DNA of 64,000 nucleotides from Endomychus coccineus (Eukaryota; Arthropoda; Insecta; Coleoptera; Endomychidae), in contig OY294070.1 in assembly GCA_958510875.1 (NCBI GenBank), forward strand, positions 114,370,703 through 114,434,702. The letters run 5' to 3'. Below are positions 17,781-30,250 of the stretch, piece by piece (position 1 is the stretch's first letter; each line of letters starts with the position of its first letter). Under the pieces are notes generated by a model. It searched no databases. It had not been told where the DNA came from and was given only the letters and a program-made list of their open reading frames with translations. Both the position numbers and the translations under genes were made by a program.

Positions 17781-18289
17781 TGTTATAAGTGAGACAATTA
17801 ATGTTTGAAATTATTGGTATCATGGGAAAACCCGCTTCATGTATTCCAGGTAAACAATACAGTTAAGAAAGATAAGGATTCGTGCGTTTGATTTTGTATT
17901 TCAAATTATCAGAGATTACTAAGGTACAGGATTTTAACGTTTGATTCAGCGATTTAATGCATTTAGATAAAGGGTTTCTGGAAATCCTTTCGTATGAACC
18001 ATTAACGGTTACAACTCGTTATGAAGAACATTCAGCGCATGTAAAGAAGAATAATAGTGACAAATCCAGATAAGCAGAACATATTTTAAATACAGGTCAC
18101 ACCATTTCTCAACAAATTTCATCACTTTCAAAACACAGTACCGGCAAATATCTAGGGATGGAAATGTATGAGCGCAAAAGCAATTTAATAAATTCAGATT
18201 TACTTCCAGCTGAGGGTAACTCCTCGTTTGCGTTATTAACCCCAAATAGTATTCAAACGGGCACATTTTCATTCCAAATTTAGTTTACT

Positions 18290-18317
18290 CTGAAGATGGC
18301 TACTTGATAGCTGAAAG
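18290..18317 (+). ncRNA. Hammerhead-like core, relic
   Basis: CTGAAGA is followed by a GGCTA...TAGCT stem and GAAA, the order of a hammerhead ribozyme core. One extra base precedes stem II, and no cleavage site with helix III is evident. A related downstream block (GGTCCTTAGTACTTTAATAGTATTTTT) recurs inverted near 22067-22090 and 59670-59696. It is probably a remnant of a retroelement end. Confidence 0.3.
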
Positions 18318-18488
18318 GTCCTTAGTACTTTAATAGTATTTTTCTACAAACGCTTAACAAAGTAGCCTTTGACGCTTTCAGATTTCAACGCAAAGTTGAC
18401 GTTTTCCGTGAAATGTCATTTTGTGACAGCATTTGCGCTCTAAAGCGGAAATATTTCGAAAACGCTCGCTTCTCCAACGTATTTCTGC

Positions 18489-19718
18489 ATGATGATTGAT
18501 GATAGTGACAGTGAATTATCAAACACTCCTCCTGATGTAGCAGAAATTGCAAAAATTGTTACTTTGAATCTCCTACCAGAGAAATCAAGGAAGAAATATG
18601 AATTACAATACGTTAAATTCATGACGTGGTGCCAGTCGAAGAAGGTGAATAAGTATTCAGAAAACGTATTACTGGCTTATTTTGGAGAAAAATCATTGAT
18701 TTGTAAGTCATCAACTCTTTGGTCTACGTATTCGATGATACGGACATGCTTGAATGTTAAAAATAACATCGAAATCAATAAGTATCCTAAACTTATCGCA
18801 TTTCTGAAGAAACAGTCTGTTGGATATAAAGCGAAAAAATCCAAAACATTCACCACTGAAGATATTCACAAATTTTTACAAGAAGCGCCCGATGAAGAAT
18901 ATCTACTAAAAAAGGTAAATTTTAATATTTCATGCTCTTAGTAGTTTGAGAAGCGGTTAGTATTTTTTTGAATTTAGTGCAATTTGGTTAGCATAGATAT
19001 TTGGAATAGCTATTAATTGCAGTTTTTTTTATAGGTTATTCTAATTATGGGTATTGCTGGTGCCTGCAGGCGCGATGAGTTGGTCAAAATGGAGATTGGT
19101 GACATAGAAGATAAGGATTCTATTTTAATAGTCCGAATTCCCGATTCAAAAACGAGAATAAGCCGTGTTTTTACGATTGTTGGTCATAATGAAGAGAATT
19201 CAGTTGATTATCTTTCAATTTGTAAAAAATATATTGCACTCAGAAAACATTGTCTGAATAACAATACTGTCCAACGTCTATTTTTACGTTATGAAAAAGG
19301 TAGATGTATGAAACAAGTTGTGGGTATGAATACAATCGGCAAGACTCCCAGTGACATTGCTGAATATTTGAAATTGCCCGAGCATAATTTATATACTGGA
19401 CACTGTCTCCGACGAACCTCTGCTACTTTATTGGTGAATGGTGGAGGTGACCTAATACAACTGAAAAAACATGGTGGATGGAAAAGTAACAATGTAGCAG
19501 AAGGCTACATAGATGATTCAATCAACAATAAGATTGAAACTACCAAGAGAATATTCTCAAGACCATCTACATCTCGTTCTGTAGATTTCCAATATTCGGG
19601 GGAATTAATGTTAGATAAATCTACTGATCGTCCATCAGGTTCAGGAATAATAATTAAAGAGTGTCACAATTGTACATTCAATTTTAGTAAAGTCAATGAT
19701 AAATTAAATCAACATTAA
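18489..19718 (+). CDS. Crypton-type tyrosine recombinase, two exons, apparently intact
   Basis: Two open segments, 18489-18914 and 19035-19718, are joined by a 120-base phase-0 intron (AAG|GTAAAT donor, TTTTTTTATAG acceptor), giving 369 residues without stops. The first exon is a helical core-binding domain (SRKKYELQYVKFMTWC, later YSMIRTCLNV). The second carries the catalytic domain: Arg in GACRRDELVKM, HCLRRTSATLL (HxxR), HGGWKS and the nucleophile Tyr in EGYIDD. That is the full tyrosine-recombinase set, and the layout matches Crypton DNA transposons or genes domesticated from them. A polyadenylation-type AATAAA lies near 19757. A second Met at 18492 is an alternative start. Intactness next to dead elements suggests either recent movement or selection. 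Confidence 0.82.
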
Positions 19719-19819
19719 TCAGGAATTTATAAACTGTACTTGATGTACTTTTGTTGAATAAAGCATCTGGTGTTTTTTCTTTTTTTTTTCTGAAAACTGC
19801 GTTTGTAGAAAAAATCTTG

Positions 19820-19920
19820 TGTGTATTTCGAGCACAAAGTGTCATTGTCGCTCTCCAAAGATTACCTCTCTTACTCTCTTTGTCGAGCGACAATATATCA
19901 CTTTGCGCTCTTAATACACA
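19820..19920. repeat. Imperfect inverted repeat downstream of the Crypton gene
   Basis: TGTGTATTTCGAGCACAAAG... at 19820-19853 is mirrored by 19885-19920 (GAGCGACAATATATCACTTTG...), with about 31 bases between. It may mark the right edge of the Crypton element or an unrelated MITE. TTTGCGCTCT also occurs upstream of the gene near 18433. Confidence 0.5.
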
Positions 19921-19929
19921 AATAGCTAT

Positions 19930-20855
19930 TTAAGTGGATAAGAGTAATGATTTCGTAATTTTTGGACTCGATGATACAGTGTATCCATAGTTGTGAACTC
20001 TTTTAGTGTATTAGAAAGGATGGTTCATTACCTATCTTCCAAATTCCGATAATAATATATTTGCAACCATATCCGTATTTTAGACTACCTCGTTACAAAA
20101 TTGGACTATATTCGTGGTATCTATTGTTCATTCAGAACGAGCTTTTCTTTCCAAGAGCATTTCTCGAATATTTTAAACCATGTAAGTAGTCACGTGGACA
20201 TAAAATGTTTTTATGGAATAAGAATGCGGATTAGAATATCTTGAAGTATTAGCAGTGATTATTCATGGAATATATTAAATGAGTTTATTCTAAGCATATA
20301 ACTGATCGGAATATTCTATTCTGATCCAGAACATTGAGGGAAACAAAATAGTCAGGGGAGTGGAATCCCCTATAATGTATTCTGAACAGTTTGATTTGAT
20401 AATTAAAACATGGTCCAATGATTACTGGTATATAATTAGTGCATCGTAATTATATCATACCAGATATTGTGAACTACTTCGCCTGGGATATATTAGATTA
20501 TTCATAAGTATTATAATATTAATTATATCCTTAAGCTCGACGCTTATGACTTCGTATAACTTTGCTCTGATTTCAACAGTTCCTACCCTTACCTCTTCGG
20601 TCAACTTCACTGAACCGTACAGTACCTTCAAGGCTCGTATTTGCGGGCGTAATGTGGTATTTTACGGTCTGCTTATTCTGATATTTGATTTTCCTATGTA
20701 ATGTGAAATATTACATTTATATTCTAAAATAATTCAGTTGAAATGCTAATATACAAACAGCCCTCTATTTCTACATACTAGCCCTCATCGTATCCCTAGT
20801 ATATAGATAATTATTATTGTGGTACATGATTATGATGACTTTTAAGAAATGTTTT
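19930..20855. other. No recognisable gene
   Basis: AT-rich sequence without a supported reading frame or clear repeat. Confidence 0.35.
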
Positions 20856-20859
20856 CTAT

Positions 20860-21840
20860 TATGCGAACTCCTCAGCAGCGATTGAAACGATTCACAAGTG
20901 GCTTCGTGATTTTCGTTTTGGTAGTATGACCACAAAGGACGCCTAACGTTCTGGTCGTACAATTGAGGTTACAACGCCAGAAATCTCGATAAAATCAATG
21001 ATACGATATTGGCCGAACGGCGAGTTAATGTGCACGAGATTGCTGAGGCTATGGGTATTTCAACAGAACGAGTACGGGACACTTTGCATATATTCTTGAA
21101 TATGAGAAAGTCGTCTGCCAGATGGGTGTCGCATTTTCTCTATGTTGACAACAAGCGCCACCGTGTGACAACTTCAAGATAGATTTCGGCAATGTTGAAG
21201 AGCGATAAGTAGGTCTTTTTGCGCCGTTTCGTAACCGTGGACGATCCATCACAACACACCAGAGTCCAAAGAACAGTCGATACAGTGAACTTATCCTGGC
21301 GAATTGAAGCGGAAAAAGGCTAAGGTGTGTTTATCGGCCAACAAAGTCATGGCGACAGTTTTTTGGGATGCACGATATGTCCATATCGATAACCTTGAAA
21401 AGATCAAAACGATCGTCGGCGTATATTACGCAGAGCTGTTGGATTGATTCGACGCCAATTTGAAGCAAAAGCGGCCACATTTGACGAAGAAAAAAAGGAT
21501 AACATACTGGCGCACAATAGAGAAATTGCATGAATTGCGCTACGAATTGATTCGTCATCCATCATATTCTCCAGATTTGTCCCCCTGCGATTTAATCTAT
21601 TTCCAAACTTGAAGAAACGGCTTGGCGAGAAGAGATTTGGCTCCAACGATGAGGTTATCTCCAAAACAAACGCCTATTTTGAAGAAAGAAATACGTTGAA
21701 CGATGTGTACCGGGCTAAAAAGAGATTATGTCGAGAAATGAAATAAGTTTTGATCAAATGAATCATTTCTTGTTTAATTTTCTACCTTGCTTCCGTATTT
21801 ATATTTTATCTGCTCCCAAGAACGTACGTTGAACCGGTGT
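20860..21840 (+). pseudogene. Dead mariner transposase, copy M1
   Basis: Plus-strand fragments in several frames encode the mariner transposase order: AIETIHKWL then TTKDA, VHEIAEAMGISTERV, VFWDARYVHIDNLEK, YYAELLD, and PHLTKKK, with LHELRYELI and PPCDLI before RLGEKRFGSNDEVI. Stops and shifts are frequent, and the 5' end including the left inverted repeat is missing. The 3' leader ends with ATCATTTCTTGTTTAATTTT, as in copy M3. Confidence 0.75.
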
Positions 21841-21844
21841 ATTA

Positions 21845-23400
21845 TTACATCAAGTTGAATTGAATGAATTCACATCTACACTGGTCTTCATAATGTTAAT
21901 AAACATCCTCTATGATATTCACACTTAGTGTCACGGTGCTCTGAATCTGAAAATTTCACTAATATGATTCCTGTTCATCAAAGTATCAAGTTTGTTGCCA
22001 CATCAGTTAATTTATGTCTTTGATCAAACAACTAGATTCTATTAATAAGGAACAATCAGACTTATCCTCTAAAAATACTGTTAAAGTACTGAGGACCTTA
22101 TGTTTGAGTATTTTATTTTATAAGATGATGTGTCTAACATGACATTGAAAGTAACATTAACAGTTTTCCATATAGTAAAAACAGAACACATTGATTATTA
22201 TTAATATACCCGATGATCATAATATATACAAATTTTCCAACTCACAAGTATTTGCTATTATGCTCAATGTTCTCTTTTGTTGAGGAACAATTCAAAATAA
22301 ATGACACACTTAATAAATTCCCCATCTTTTTTGTAATCTACCTTGTTCTTATAAATCGTCCTAGTGTATATTTTCCTGCATACACTGAATACGAATCCTT
22401 GAACAACAGTATCTTCAAAAGTGTCTTGCTTGGATTTCCAGATATGTAACTGGGCGAATAGGCTAAAAATTATACGACCGGTGATTGGAGTGTAATGGAG
22501 AAGATCCAGCATTTCTTGTGGATAAGGGTTTTTCATTTATAGTGTTATGGTATTATAATGCATCCACTTGGTGAATTCTTTCATATAAAAATCGTTGGTA
22601 GAAGCTGTTACTTTATGGTAATTTATCATTATGATTAAAATAAAGAACAATTACTCTGTTTTTATACCACTTTTAATAAAAACATGTAAGCATTACTACA
22701 GTTCCGAAGTGTTATTAATTAACAAACAGATACACAATTACTTTTGTATCTGTTTGATTATGGCACTCCAGTGTAGAAACTATAGTAACGTTATTATTAA
22801 AAGCGGTAAAAAAACAAATTAATTCTTTATTCATTTAATCATAGCTACTTCATAGTTTATTAGCCACGTGACTTAACTGAGATAAATCTGCATGTGTACA
22901 ATGGCTAGGAGATTCAATCAATTACAAAAATAAGTTTTCTAATAGCCTACTAGCCTAATATTCCCAAACATGTATAAAAATTTGATTAACCAACCCACGA
23001 TAACCCTGCCGCTTGGGGTTCCGAACCTGCGCTAGTGATAATATATGCAGACGAGTTTAGAGTAAATTCTGTTGATGACTACTTATTAGCTGAAAGTACA
23101 TATACAGTATTTTCAGCTCTCCGACCGTTCTTCTCTTCCTTGATGCCGTTTCAATTGGGTAGCTCGTTTGATTCTCCATTTTGGTCTAAATCAAACTCTG
23201 GAATTACAAGATCTTTTCTATTCGAAATACTCGCTCAACCCTTACCAACAATAGAACATAAGCCACGAGCTAGGAAAGGAGTAAGTGACCCGGGCAAAAA
23301 AATTCGGCTTTGCGAGTTAGCCGTCGAAGGCCTAGATTATTTGGTAGGGAAGCATCTAAAAACAAATACTGGTCCAGTCAAAAGTGTGAAACGTGAAAGG
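21845..23400. other. No recognisable gene; two relic motifs
   Basis: Mostly AT-rich unique sequence. A block near 22067-22090 matches the sequence flanking the hammerhead-like relics at 18290 and 59697. A TTGATGA...GAAA motif lies at 23072-23096. Short open frames here are not convincing. Confidence 0.35.
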
Positions 23401-23402
23401 TC

Positions 23403-23800
23403 CTCGTCTAACGTGTCTATAGATATGTTTTCGTGGTCGTTGAGTATTATTCTATGATCATAAAATCAAAAGTGACAATAGTTTTCCAGAACTCCTGAAA
23501 ATGACACGACAGACTCCAATTATTTTGTTTTTCGATAAATTTTGGTCAGTGTTATTATTGGAATAATAGGGTACCGTGATGGTTCTCGGTACAACTTTCA
23601 CTAAAAGAAGGAAAATTCTGAAAAATTTGTAGAAAGTTGGGTCGTTTTCCCTCATATTCCTGTCTCGGTTGTCGTCTAACGTGTCAAATTATAGGTTTTT
23701 GTGGTCCCTGAGTATCATTTTATGGTTAGAAAATCAAAAGCAACTATAGTTTCCTGGAAATCTTCGAAATATGAAAGTTTGACATATTCACAAAACAATA
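23403..23800 (+). repeat. Tandem units of a dispersed satellite-like repeat (plus arm)
   Basis: A block starting at GTCTAACGTGTC, with TGGTC...GAGTATTATT and CTATAGTTTTCC, occurs twice with a period near 268 bases (ACGTGTC at 23411 and 23679). The same family lies inverted at 24370-26170. Non-coding. Confidence 0.6.
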
Positions 23801-24492
23801 TTTAATTGCTATTTTATTTTTAGAAAAATTTTAGATAATTATTACGATAAAGAATTTCAAGTATCTTTTAATATGATATGTAGCCTATTTCAAAGTAGAT
23901 AAGAAAAGAGCAGATGTTTTTGAAGCATCAATGATGATGCGCCGTACGTGTACCATAGAGACCCTATACATAAGATCTTTATGACGTGGGCACGTTAACG
24001 TGTACGGAGGACACATTAGCTGTCTTCGAGTGTGGAGGGAAAAGAACTGGCATGCTGGCAATAGTAAGATACGTGGATTCTATGTTATATCAATTTGTAT
24101 TAAAACTTAGTAACCGAAAATAAAATTATGTAAATTAAAATAAAGTAAAAGTTCATTCGAAAAAAAAATTGTCAGCCGAGTATTTCAAAAAACCTAATTC
24201 ACAACAAATCGAACAGCTCGCTGGTTTGTGCTGAATTCAAGATGCAAGATTTCCCTAAAAAAAAGTTCATTCTGATAATATGGAAGAAGAGACTATTTAA
24301 TACATATTCGAGTGATATTATCATCATTACTATATAGATTTTCCACTGCAATTATCTAAAAAGAATAATGATATTAAGTTTAATCAAATTTTCGTATTCC
24401 GGAGAATTATAGTTGTTTTCCATTTTATAACCGTGAAATATTACTCAGCGACCCCGAAAACCTTAATTTGACACGTTGAGGGAGAACCGAGC

Positions 24493-25756
24493 AGTCCTCG
24501 GGAGCTGCCATGGGTTCCCCACTTTCCCCGATCATAGCTAATATCTCCATGGAAGCTTTTGAACAAGATGCCATTGACTCATCTGTTCTCAAGCCGAAAT
24601 GTTGGTTTAGATATGTCGACGATACTTTCGTTATTTGGCAACATGGTCGCGAAAAGGTTGTTCCCTTCCTCAATCACTTAAATTCATTACATCCCAATAT
24701 CCGTTTGACCATGGAAGTCGAATCGCAAGGTTCACTCCCGTTCCTGGATGTATTGGTTAGTCGACAGACTGACGGTACTTTAGGACATTCTGTGTATCGG
24801 AAGCCCACCCATACCGATAGATACCTCAATGGTGTTTCCCACCACCACCCTGCCCAAAAGCAATCTGTCATAAACTCCCTGGTCCACAGAGCTGTAAACC
24901 TATCTCAGCCTCAATCTTTAAAATCAAAATTAAAACATCTATCATCTGCCTTATTATCAAATAATTTCTCCCATTACAACATTCAAAAAGCCATAAAGAA
25001 ATACACTTCATCTAAAATTCCAAATCGACCTGAGCCAGAAACCCTCCCACCTGCTTTATCCACGGCCTATCTTCCATATATTCAAAATATAACAGATCGA
25101 ATCCAAAATCCTCAAAAAACATAATATTTCTACCCGTTTTTCCACACTTCCAAAATTATCTCAGTTTTACAAACCTATTAAAGATCCCCTTCCTCCTCTC
25201 CACTCAGAAGGTGTTTATAGTATTCCCTGTTCTTGCGGTAAAATCTACATTGGTGAAACAGGTCGTACAGTAGCTACTCGTGTGAAAGAACATGAGCGCT
25301 GTACAAGACTTCGTGACACCAGTAGATCTGCACTTGCGGAACATAAGTTTAACACAAATCATCAAATCCTTTTTGAAGATACTAAAATCCTAGTCCGAGC
25401 CCCAAACTTCTATCAGCGAAAAATCCTTGAAGCTATAGAAATCCAAAAACATCCGAACAATCTGAACCGTTACTCAGGATATCACCTCCCCAACATTTGG
25501 AAACCCATCCTCGAAAATTCCACTTCGCACATGATCGCACAACGGCAGGGTCAGGTGCCGGAACGAAGTTAACCACCGGAACAAAGGCAGTGAACTATGT
25601 AGCGTGAAGGATTTTTCCTGTAATAAATACGGCTACAGAAACCAGTAGAACCAGTTTCAGTTCAAGCCTCAAGCCTGCCCTGAAGATGCCACCTGTAATG
25701 GTTGGCGAAACGTCGGCATCAAGTCGAGCTATTGTGACGCGGAATCCATCCGGAAG
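24493..25756 (+). mobile_element. 5'-truncated Penelope-like element, family A copy 1
   Basis: The reading frame starts inside the reverse transcriptase (GAAMGSPLSPIIANI), with the catalytic YVDD at CWFRYVDDTF, the LPFLDVLV and YRKPTHTDRYL blocks and the linker. One small indel near 25100 shifts the frame. The following frame encodes the GIY-YIG endonuclease (VYSIPCSCGKIYIGETGR, RVKEHERCTRL) and ends QGQVPERS at 25572. The 3' region to about 25756 carries a hammerhead-like motif. It is a typical Penelope-like element, truncated and inactive. Confidence 0.85.
25680..25711 (+). ncRNA. Hammerhead-like motif in PLE family A 3' end
   Basis: CTGAAGA, a GCCA...TGGC stem and GAAAC follow in hammerhead order. 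ACGTC follows directly: ACGT is self-complementary, as needed for the tiny helix III of dimer-forming hammerheads, and GGCA after it can pair with TGCC before CTGAAGA. An extra T before stem II and an alternative GATGCC/GGCATC hairpin count against a canonical ribozyme. Identical motifs lie at 35423-35453 (minus) and 37600-37631. Confidence 0.42.
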
Positions 25757-26399
25757 ACAAGATTTTTCAGGAATACGAAGCAAAACGATGCAATTTTCCA
25801 CCAATTCCCCAGAATTTTCATGCTTTCAGTGAAATTTGTACCGAGAATCTTCAAGGTACCTTATTATTTCAATAAAATTGAATAAAATTTTCCAAAGAAC
25901 AAAACAATTGAAGTTTGTCATGTAGAAAAGGCAAATTCTCATTTTCCAGAGTTTTCCGGAAGACTATCGCCAATTTTGATGTTATAATCGTAAAATAATA
26001 CTCCCACCACGAAAACATATAAATAGACACGTTGGACGAATACCGAGATAGGAATGTGAAGGAAAAATGACACAATTTTCCACCAATTTTCCAGAATTTT
26101 GCTTGTTTTAGTGTAATTTGTACCGAGACACATCACGGTATCTTATTATTTCAATACCACAGTCCAAGAAAAAAATTTATTTGTTGCAAAGATTTCGTAA
26201 AATTCTCCAGCAAGTGGGCCGGATTTTCTTTTCTCGAACTTCAGATTCAGTTTTAGCGGGAATCGTCCTGATACCAAATTTCAGAACCTCTGGATCAAAA
26301 GAGTCTGAGATATTCAATTTGTTAATTGAAAATGGTTTTTCATTGTTTAGTAATAACAATGATGACGAGCCCCCTTTTTTTCCTCACTAACGATGTGTG

Positions 26400-27500
26400 A
26401 GCCATCCTGAACACGACGCAAAAAGAATTTTGCATTTTCGTGTGGTCTATAAAATTTTAGATGCTTTTCACACTTTTGGCTGAACTATACTGTCGGCCTC
26501 CTGATCCGTAAAAATTGAAATGTGTATAAACGAGCTCAAATATTACCTGTTGAAATGAACAAATACCCAATGGCCTTGGCCTTGACTGTCGGATGTTATC
26601 TATTAAATAATATTAGTTTTCGCTTCGCTACTAAACGTGCTATACATGATTTAAAGCCAGTGTTGGATGCTCTAAGTGCCACGCATTGTTGCATTGGCCT
26701 GGTCCCTAGTGATTTTCTAACAATATCTTACTATTTTCTGAGCCTACGTGTCGTATAAATTGAAACAGAACCATCAGGTAGGTCTTCAGTAAACCCAATC
26801 AGAGATACAATAATTTTGATAACATGGATTCAAATCGAAACACAACTATACGAGTAGCTCATAATTCACCACAACATTCTTCCTTCATTCAAATTTCCTG
26901 TTATACTTTTCATTGTGATGAAGAATCACAAATGAAACTTACTCTGATTGCATTGCTATACCCTAGGTAGATCGACCCAATTATTCTGTTTTGTACTGGA
27001 AACTGCAGCACAATGAGCACTCTGAAAGCTCATTATGATATGCCTTCTAATCACGTGAATATAATATGTTCAATAGATTAATTTGGGTAAGCGGACCACA
27101 CTAATATTATATTCAGAAAGACGAGTGGGCTGATATTTGCAAGACACTTAGAAAGCAAGGAGCTATTAGAAGAAACAACACAGCTCGGTATACAAATATA
27201 TTCCCTGCAAAGAACAATACAAACTAATCTACTTCTGTTTTCTCAGAGATGGTTGGTTCTTGAAACAAGTCCAACTGGGATGTTACTTTATAAGAAGCGC
27301 TATCGGATAATGCTGTTGAAATCATTAGTTTTATTCATAATTTTTCACGTACATTGAGTAAAATGATAGTTAGGAGAAATTTCCGTTGATATAACTCTAG
27401 AAGAAACTAATAAAAGCCGCTGCATCGGCGTATTTGAAATAATGTGATGGCTGAAAAGACACTATTTCTTCAGACATGAGTGAGGAATACTATTTCGTTC
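26400..27500. other. No recognisable gene
   Basis: No supported open frame, repeat or transposon domain seen. Confidence 0.35.
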
Positions 27501-28460
27501 AATGCTGAGTGTCTCACTCCTCCCAAAATCCTCAACCCCGGATAGAGGAGATTGGAGTAACGAAGCTATCACCTTAATTCACAGATGGGTCCAAGGTAGG
27601 TCAAGCTTCTGGGGCGGGAGTGTACCTAGAAAGGCCAAGGATCGCTATCTCCGTGACTCTAGGCCCTCACTGCACGGTTTTCCAGGCGGAGCAATATTGA
27701 CTTGTGCCATGGAAAACCTGCGAAGAAACTATGTAAATAGGTTCTGGGAGCTCTCAAATCACCCCGTCACATCAAGGCTTGTCAAATAGTGCAGAGATAC
27801 ACTGGCTGAACTAGCCAGGAGAAATAAAGTTAAACTCATCTGGGTCCCTGGACACAATGGAGTTGTAGGAAACGAAATGGCGGACTCTTTGGCGAGGCGA
27901 GGGTCAACTGACGCCCCCATCGGGCCGGATACAATGGTTGCTTCATCAAATTGCGTAGGGGATCTCGCCCTCCTGGACCAACTGAATAAAAAGTGGTCTG
28001 AACTGTGGCGACAATCACCACGCATGAGGCAGGAAAAGCTCTTCATCAAAGAGCCTGTGCCTAGGATCTCAAAGAAACTCCTTTCTCTAAACAAAAGGAA
28101 CATCAGAGAGATGACTGGCATCCTAACCGGTTACTGTCGTCTTAACAAACACCTTCAGACTAGGAGTATCACAGATGACCCAATATGTAGGAGATGCAGA
28201 GAGACGGAAGGAACTGCTTCTCACATCCTGTTGGAATGCCGAGCATTTGCATCCCTCAGGTACCGACACTTCGAAGAATCAAAAATGCTCCCAGAAGAAG
28301 TAATGGAAGCTAGCATTGGCAATATTCTGGGTTTCTTGCGGACCACAAACCTGCTAGAATAGAATAGGCTTTTGATCACGGAGCGCACAATGTGCCCAAC
28401 TAAGTGGCTTAAGTGTATCTAGGGGCTAAGACCTCTCCCGTCAAATGATGCTGATGATGA
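27500..28460 (+). pseudogene. LINE fragment, family 2: RNase H plus C-terminal domain
   Basis: A 161-residue open segment (27877-28362) begins inside the RNase H domain (ADSLARRGS, preceded in a shifted frame by IWVPGHNGVVGNEM). It then runs through KLFIKEPVPRISKKLLSLNKRNIREMTGILTGY to the cysteine motif CRRCRETEGTASHILLEC. The upstream part (27500-27790) shows RNase H-like pieces with frame changes. The end is a short GATGATGATGA-type tract near 28450. It is the best-preserved copy of this non-LTR family in the window, but incomplete, with no reverse transcriptase. Confidence 0.72.
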
Positions 28461-28748
28461 TATAGAGTAATGAAATTAGACTACTTGGTATCGAGGGAAA
28501 ATGCTGGATGTGGGAATGTGTGTTCCAAACCGGACGATAGTTGCATATGTTCTGTCTTTTCTTGGCATTCTCTTCAGAACATGAAACATGAATTACCTTT
28601 TTAATACTGATAACAAATTTGTACACATTTATTCCCTATGAATTCACAGTATACTTTTGGTAAAAGTTCTGGAATGTGTTATCGAAACTTCAGTTACGCA
28701 TATTCACAATAATTTATTATATTCTGAAAAAAAAGGAAACACGATATG

Positions 28749-28773
28749 TTTCGCCACCCAGTGGCTTCTTCAG
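28749..28773 (-). ncRNA. Hammerhead-like motif
   Basis: On the minus strand CTGAAGA, then A, a 5-bp GCCAC...GTGGC stem and GAAAC. The core order is that of a hammerhead with one extra base before stem II; no helix III is apparent. Confidence 0.33.
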
Positions 28774-29629
28774 GTGGAAAAATGGTACTCAAATTTACGA
28801 AGGTATTGCTAGTTATATATACATAAATAGGTAATGACCAATGAGAGTGACTTAATGATCAAGAATCAATATTGTTTGCAGCTAACTTGATTACAAAAGA
28901 ATACTGGTTGTTTCCAACTCCAATTATACTTGTTATCATTAAGTTAGCCGCAAATATTCTTAATTCCTAGCACTAAGTCAGCCCCCTTGTTATTATTTAT
29001 TGTGTATATGCTAGTTCGAATTTTAGTGCACTTGATGGAAGAAGCAGTTTCAGTCAAAAATTTCTCAGTAAACTCTTCGTTTTCAAGATGAGCTGCTGAA
29101 GTAAAAAAAAAATATTTTTTTGTATTTCCCATAAATACTGAAGGTAGGTATTCTATATTTGCTACACATGATAAGTGCATATTATGGCTTAGTATTAACC
29201 CCATTAGGCATCCAGTGGCGAGGATATGAGGGATGAGCAACGTTAAATTTCGCGGAAAAACGTTAACACACTGTATAATGTGTGAATCGGAAGTCATTTC
29301 ATCTGTAGAATTCAATTACTAATCGAATTATGCTCCAGCTATTTTTGCGAATTTTTCACCTTTGGCGAGAAAGTTAACATTTTTGAGCTTAGTTGAAAAT
29401 ATTTTTTGCCAAAGGAAAATTGGTGAAATAATATTTACACAATCCTATTCGAATTTTCGTAGATTTTCCGGATTTTAAACCAATTCGAACATTGATTCAT
29501 TAATTTGATCGAAAATGTTATTTTTTGCTTTCTCCTAAATTTCATAAGTCGATGTTTTTCTCAAATAACCCTGTGAAGTCACCCTTACCGTCAAATTGGA
29601 GAAGAACATTTCCCTGGGCGCACTTCGCG

Positions 29630-30250
29630 CCCACAGAGCGACTTCTAGGCTTGTCTAGGAGTGCAGGGGAACTCTGGCTGAATTAACCAGAAATAACAAA
29701 CTCCAGCTAGTGTGGATACGTTCCCACCACAGGGAAATGGAGTGGCCGATGATTCAGCCAAACGAGTTCCCTTGAGCGCCTCTGGGTCCGATTCAATGAT
29801 CGACCACCGGGCTCCACGCCCTCAAGGAGCTACTGAATAGACAGTAGCTCTCGTCAGGCGAAGCTCCACATTAGGGAGCTCTCGCCAAAACTCTCTAAAA
29901 ACCCTACTCTTTATGAGCAGGAGAGGCCTTAAACTGGTGACAGGACTCCTCACAGGACACTGTCATCTGAATGAACATTTACACGCAATGGGCATTGTTG
30001 AAGACCCAGCTCGTAGTAGATGTGGAGAGACGGACGAAATTGCCTCTCACATCCTAGCATAATGTCCAGCACTAGCTTCTTTTGGGCTACAACACCTCGG
30101 TAGCACACATATGCCGCTTGAAGCCATAAGAGATAACAGTTCATGTAAAATAATAGATTATTGTATCAGAGGGCGCACAATGGACCCAATCAAGCGGTGT
30201 AAGTGCTCCAGACTTGTCCGCCCCCATTCTTATTGATTATTTGATTGATC
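29630..30250 (+). pseudogene. LINE 3' fragment, family 1, second copy
   Basis: Broken frames give NKLQLVW, GLKLVTGLLTGHCHLNEHLHAMG and a degraded cysteine motif (EIASHIL). The end CGCCCCCATTCTTATTGATTA is shared with the fragment at 16070-17018. Dead. Confidence 0.58.

Larger units (their letters stand above)
24370..26170 (-). repeat. Inverted arm of the satellite-like repeat, split by a Penelope-like element
   Basis: Inverted copies of the 23403 repeat lie at about 24370-24492 and 25757-26170 (GACACGT at 24470 and 26025). Removing the intervening retroelement (about 1.26 kb) restores a spacing near 290 bases, so the retroelement inserted into an existing array. Confidence 0.55.

Noticed and set aside
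28749..28773. Claim of a proven hammerhead ribozyme
   Set aside because: The core order is present, but an extra base before stem II and a missing helix III prevent a firm call; kept only as hammerhead-like.
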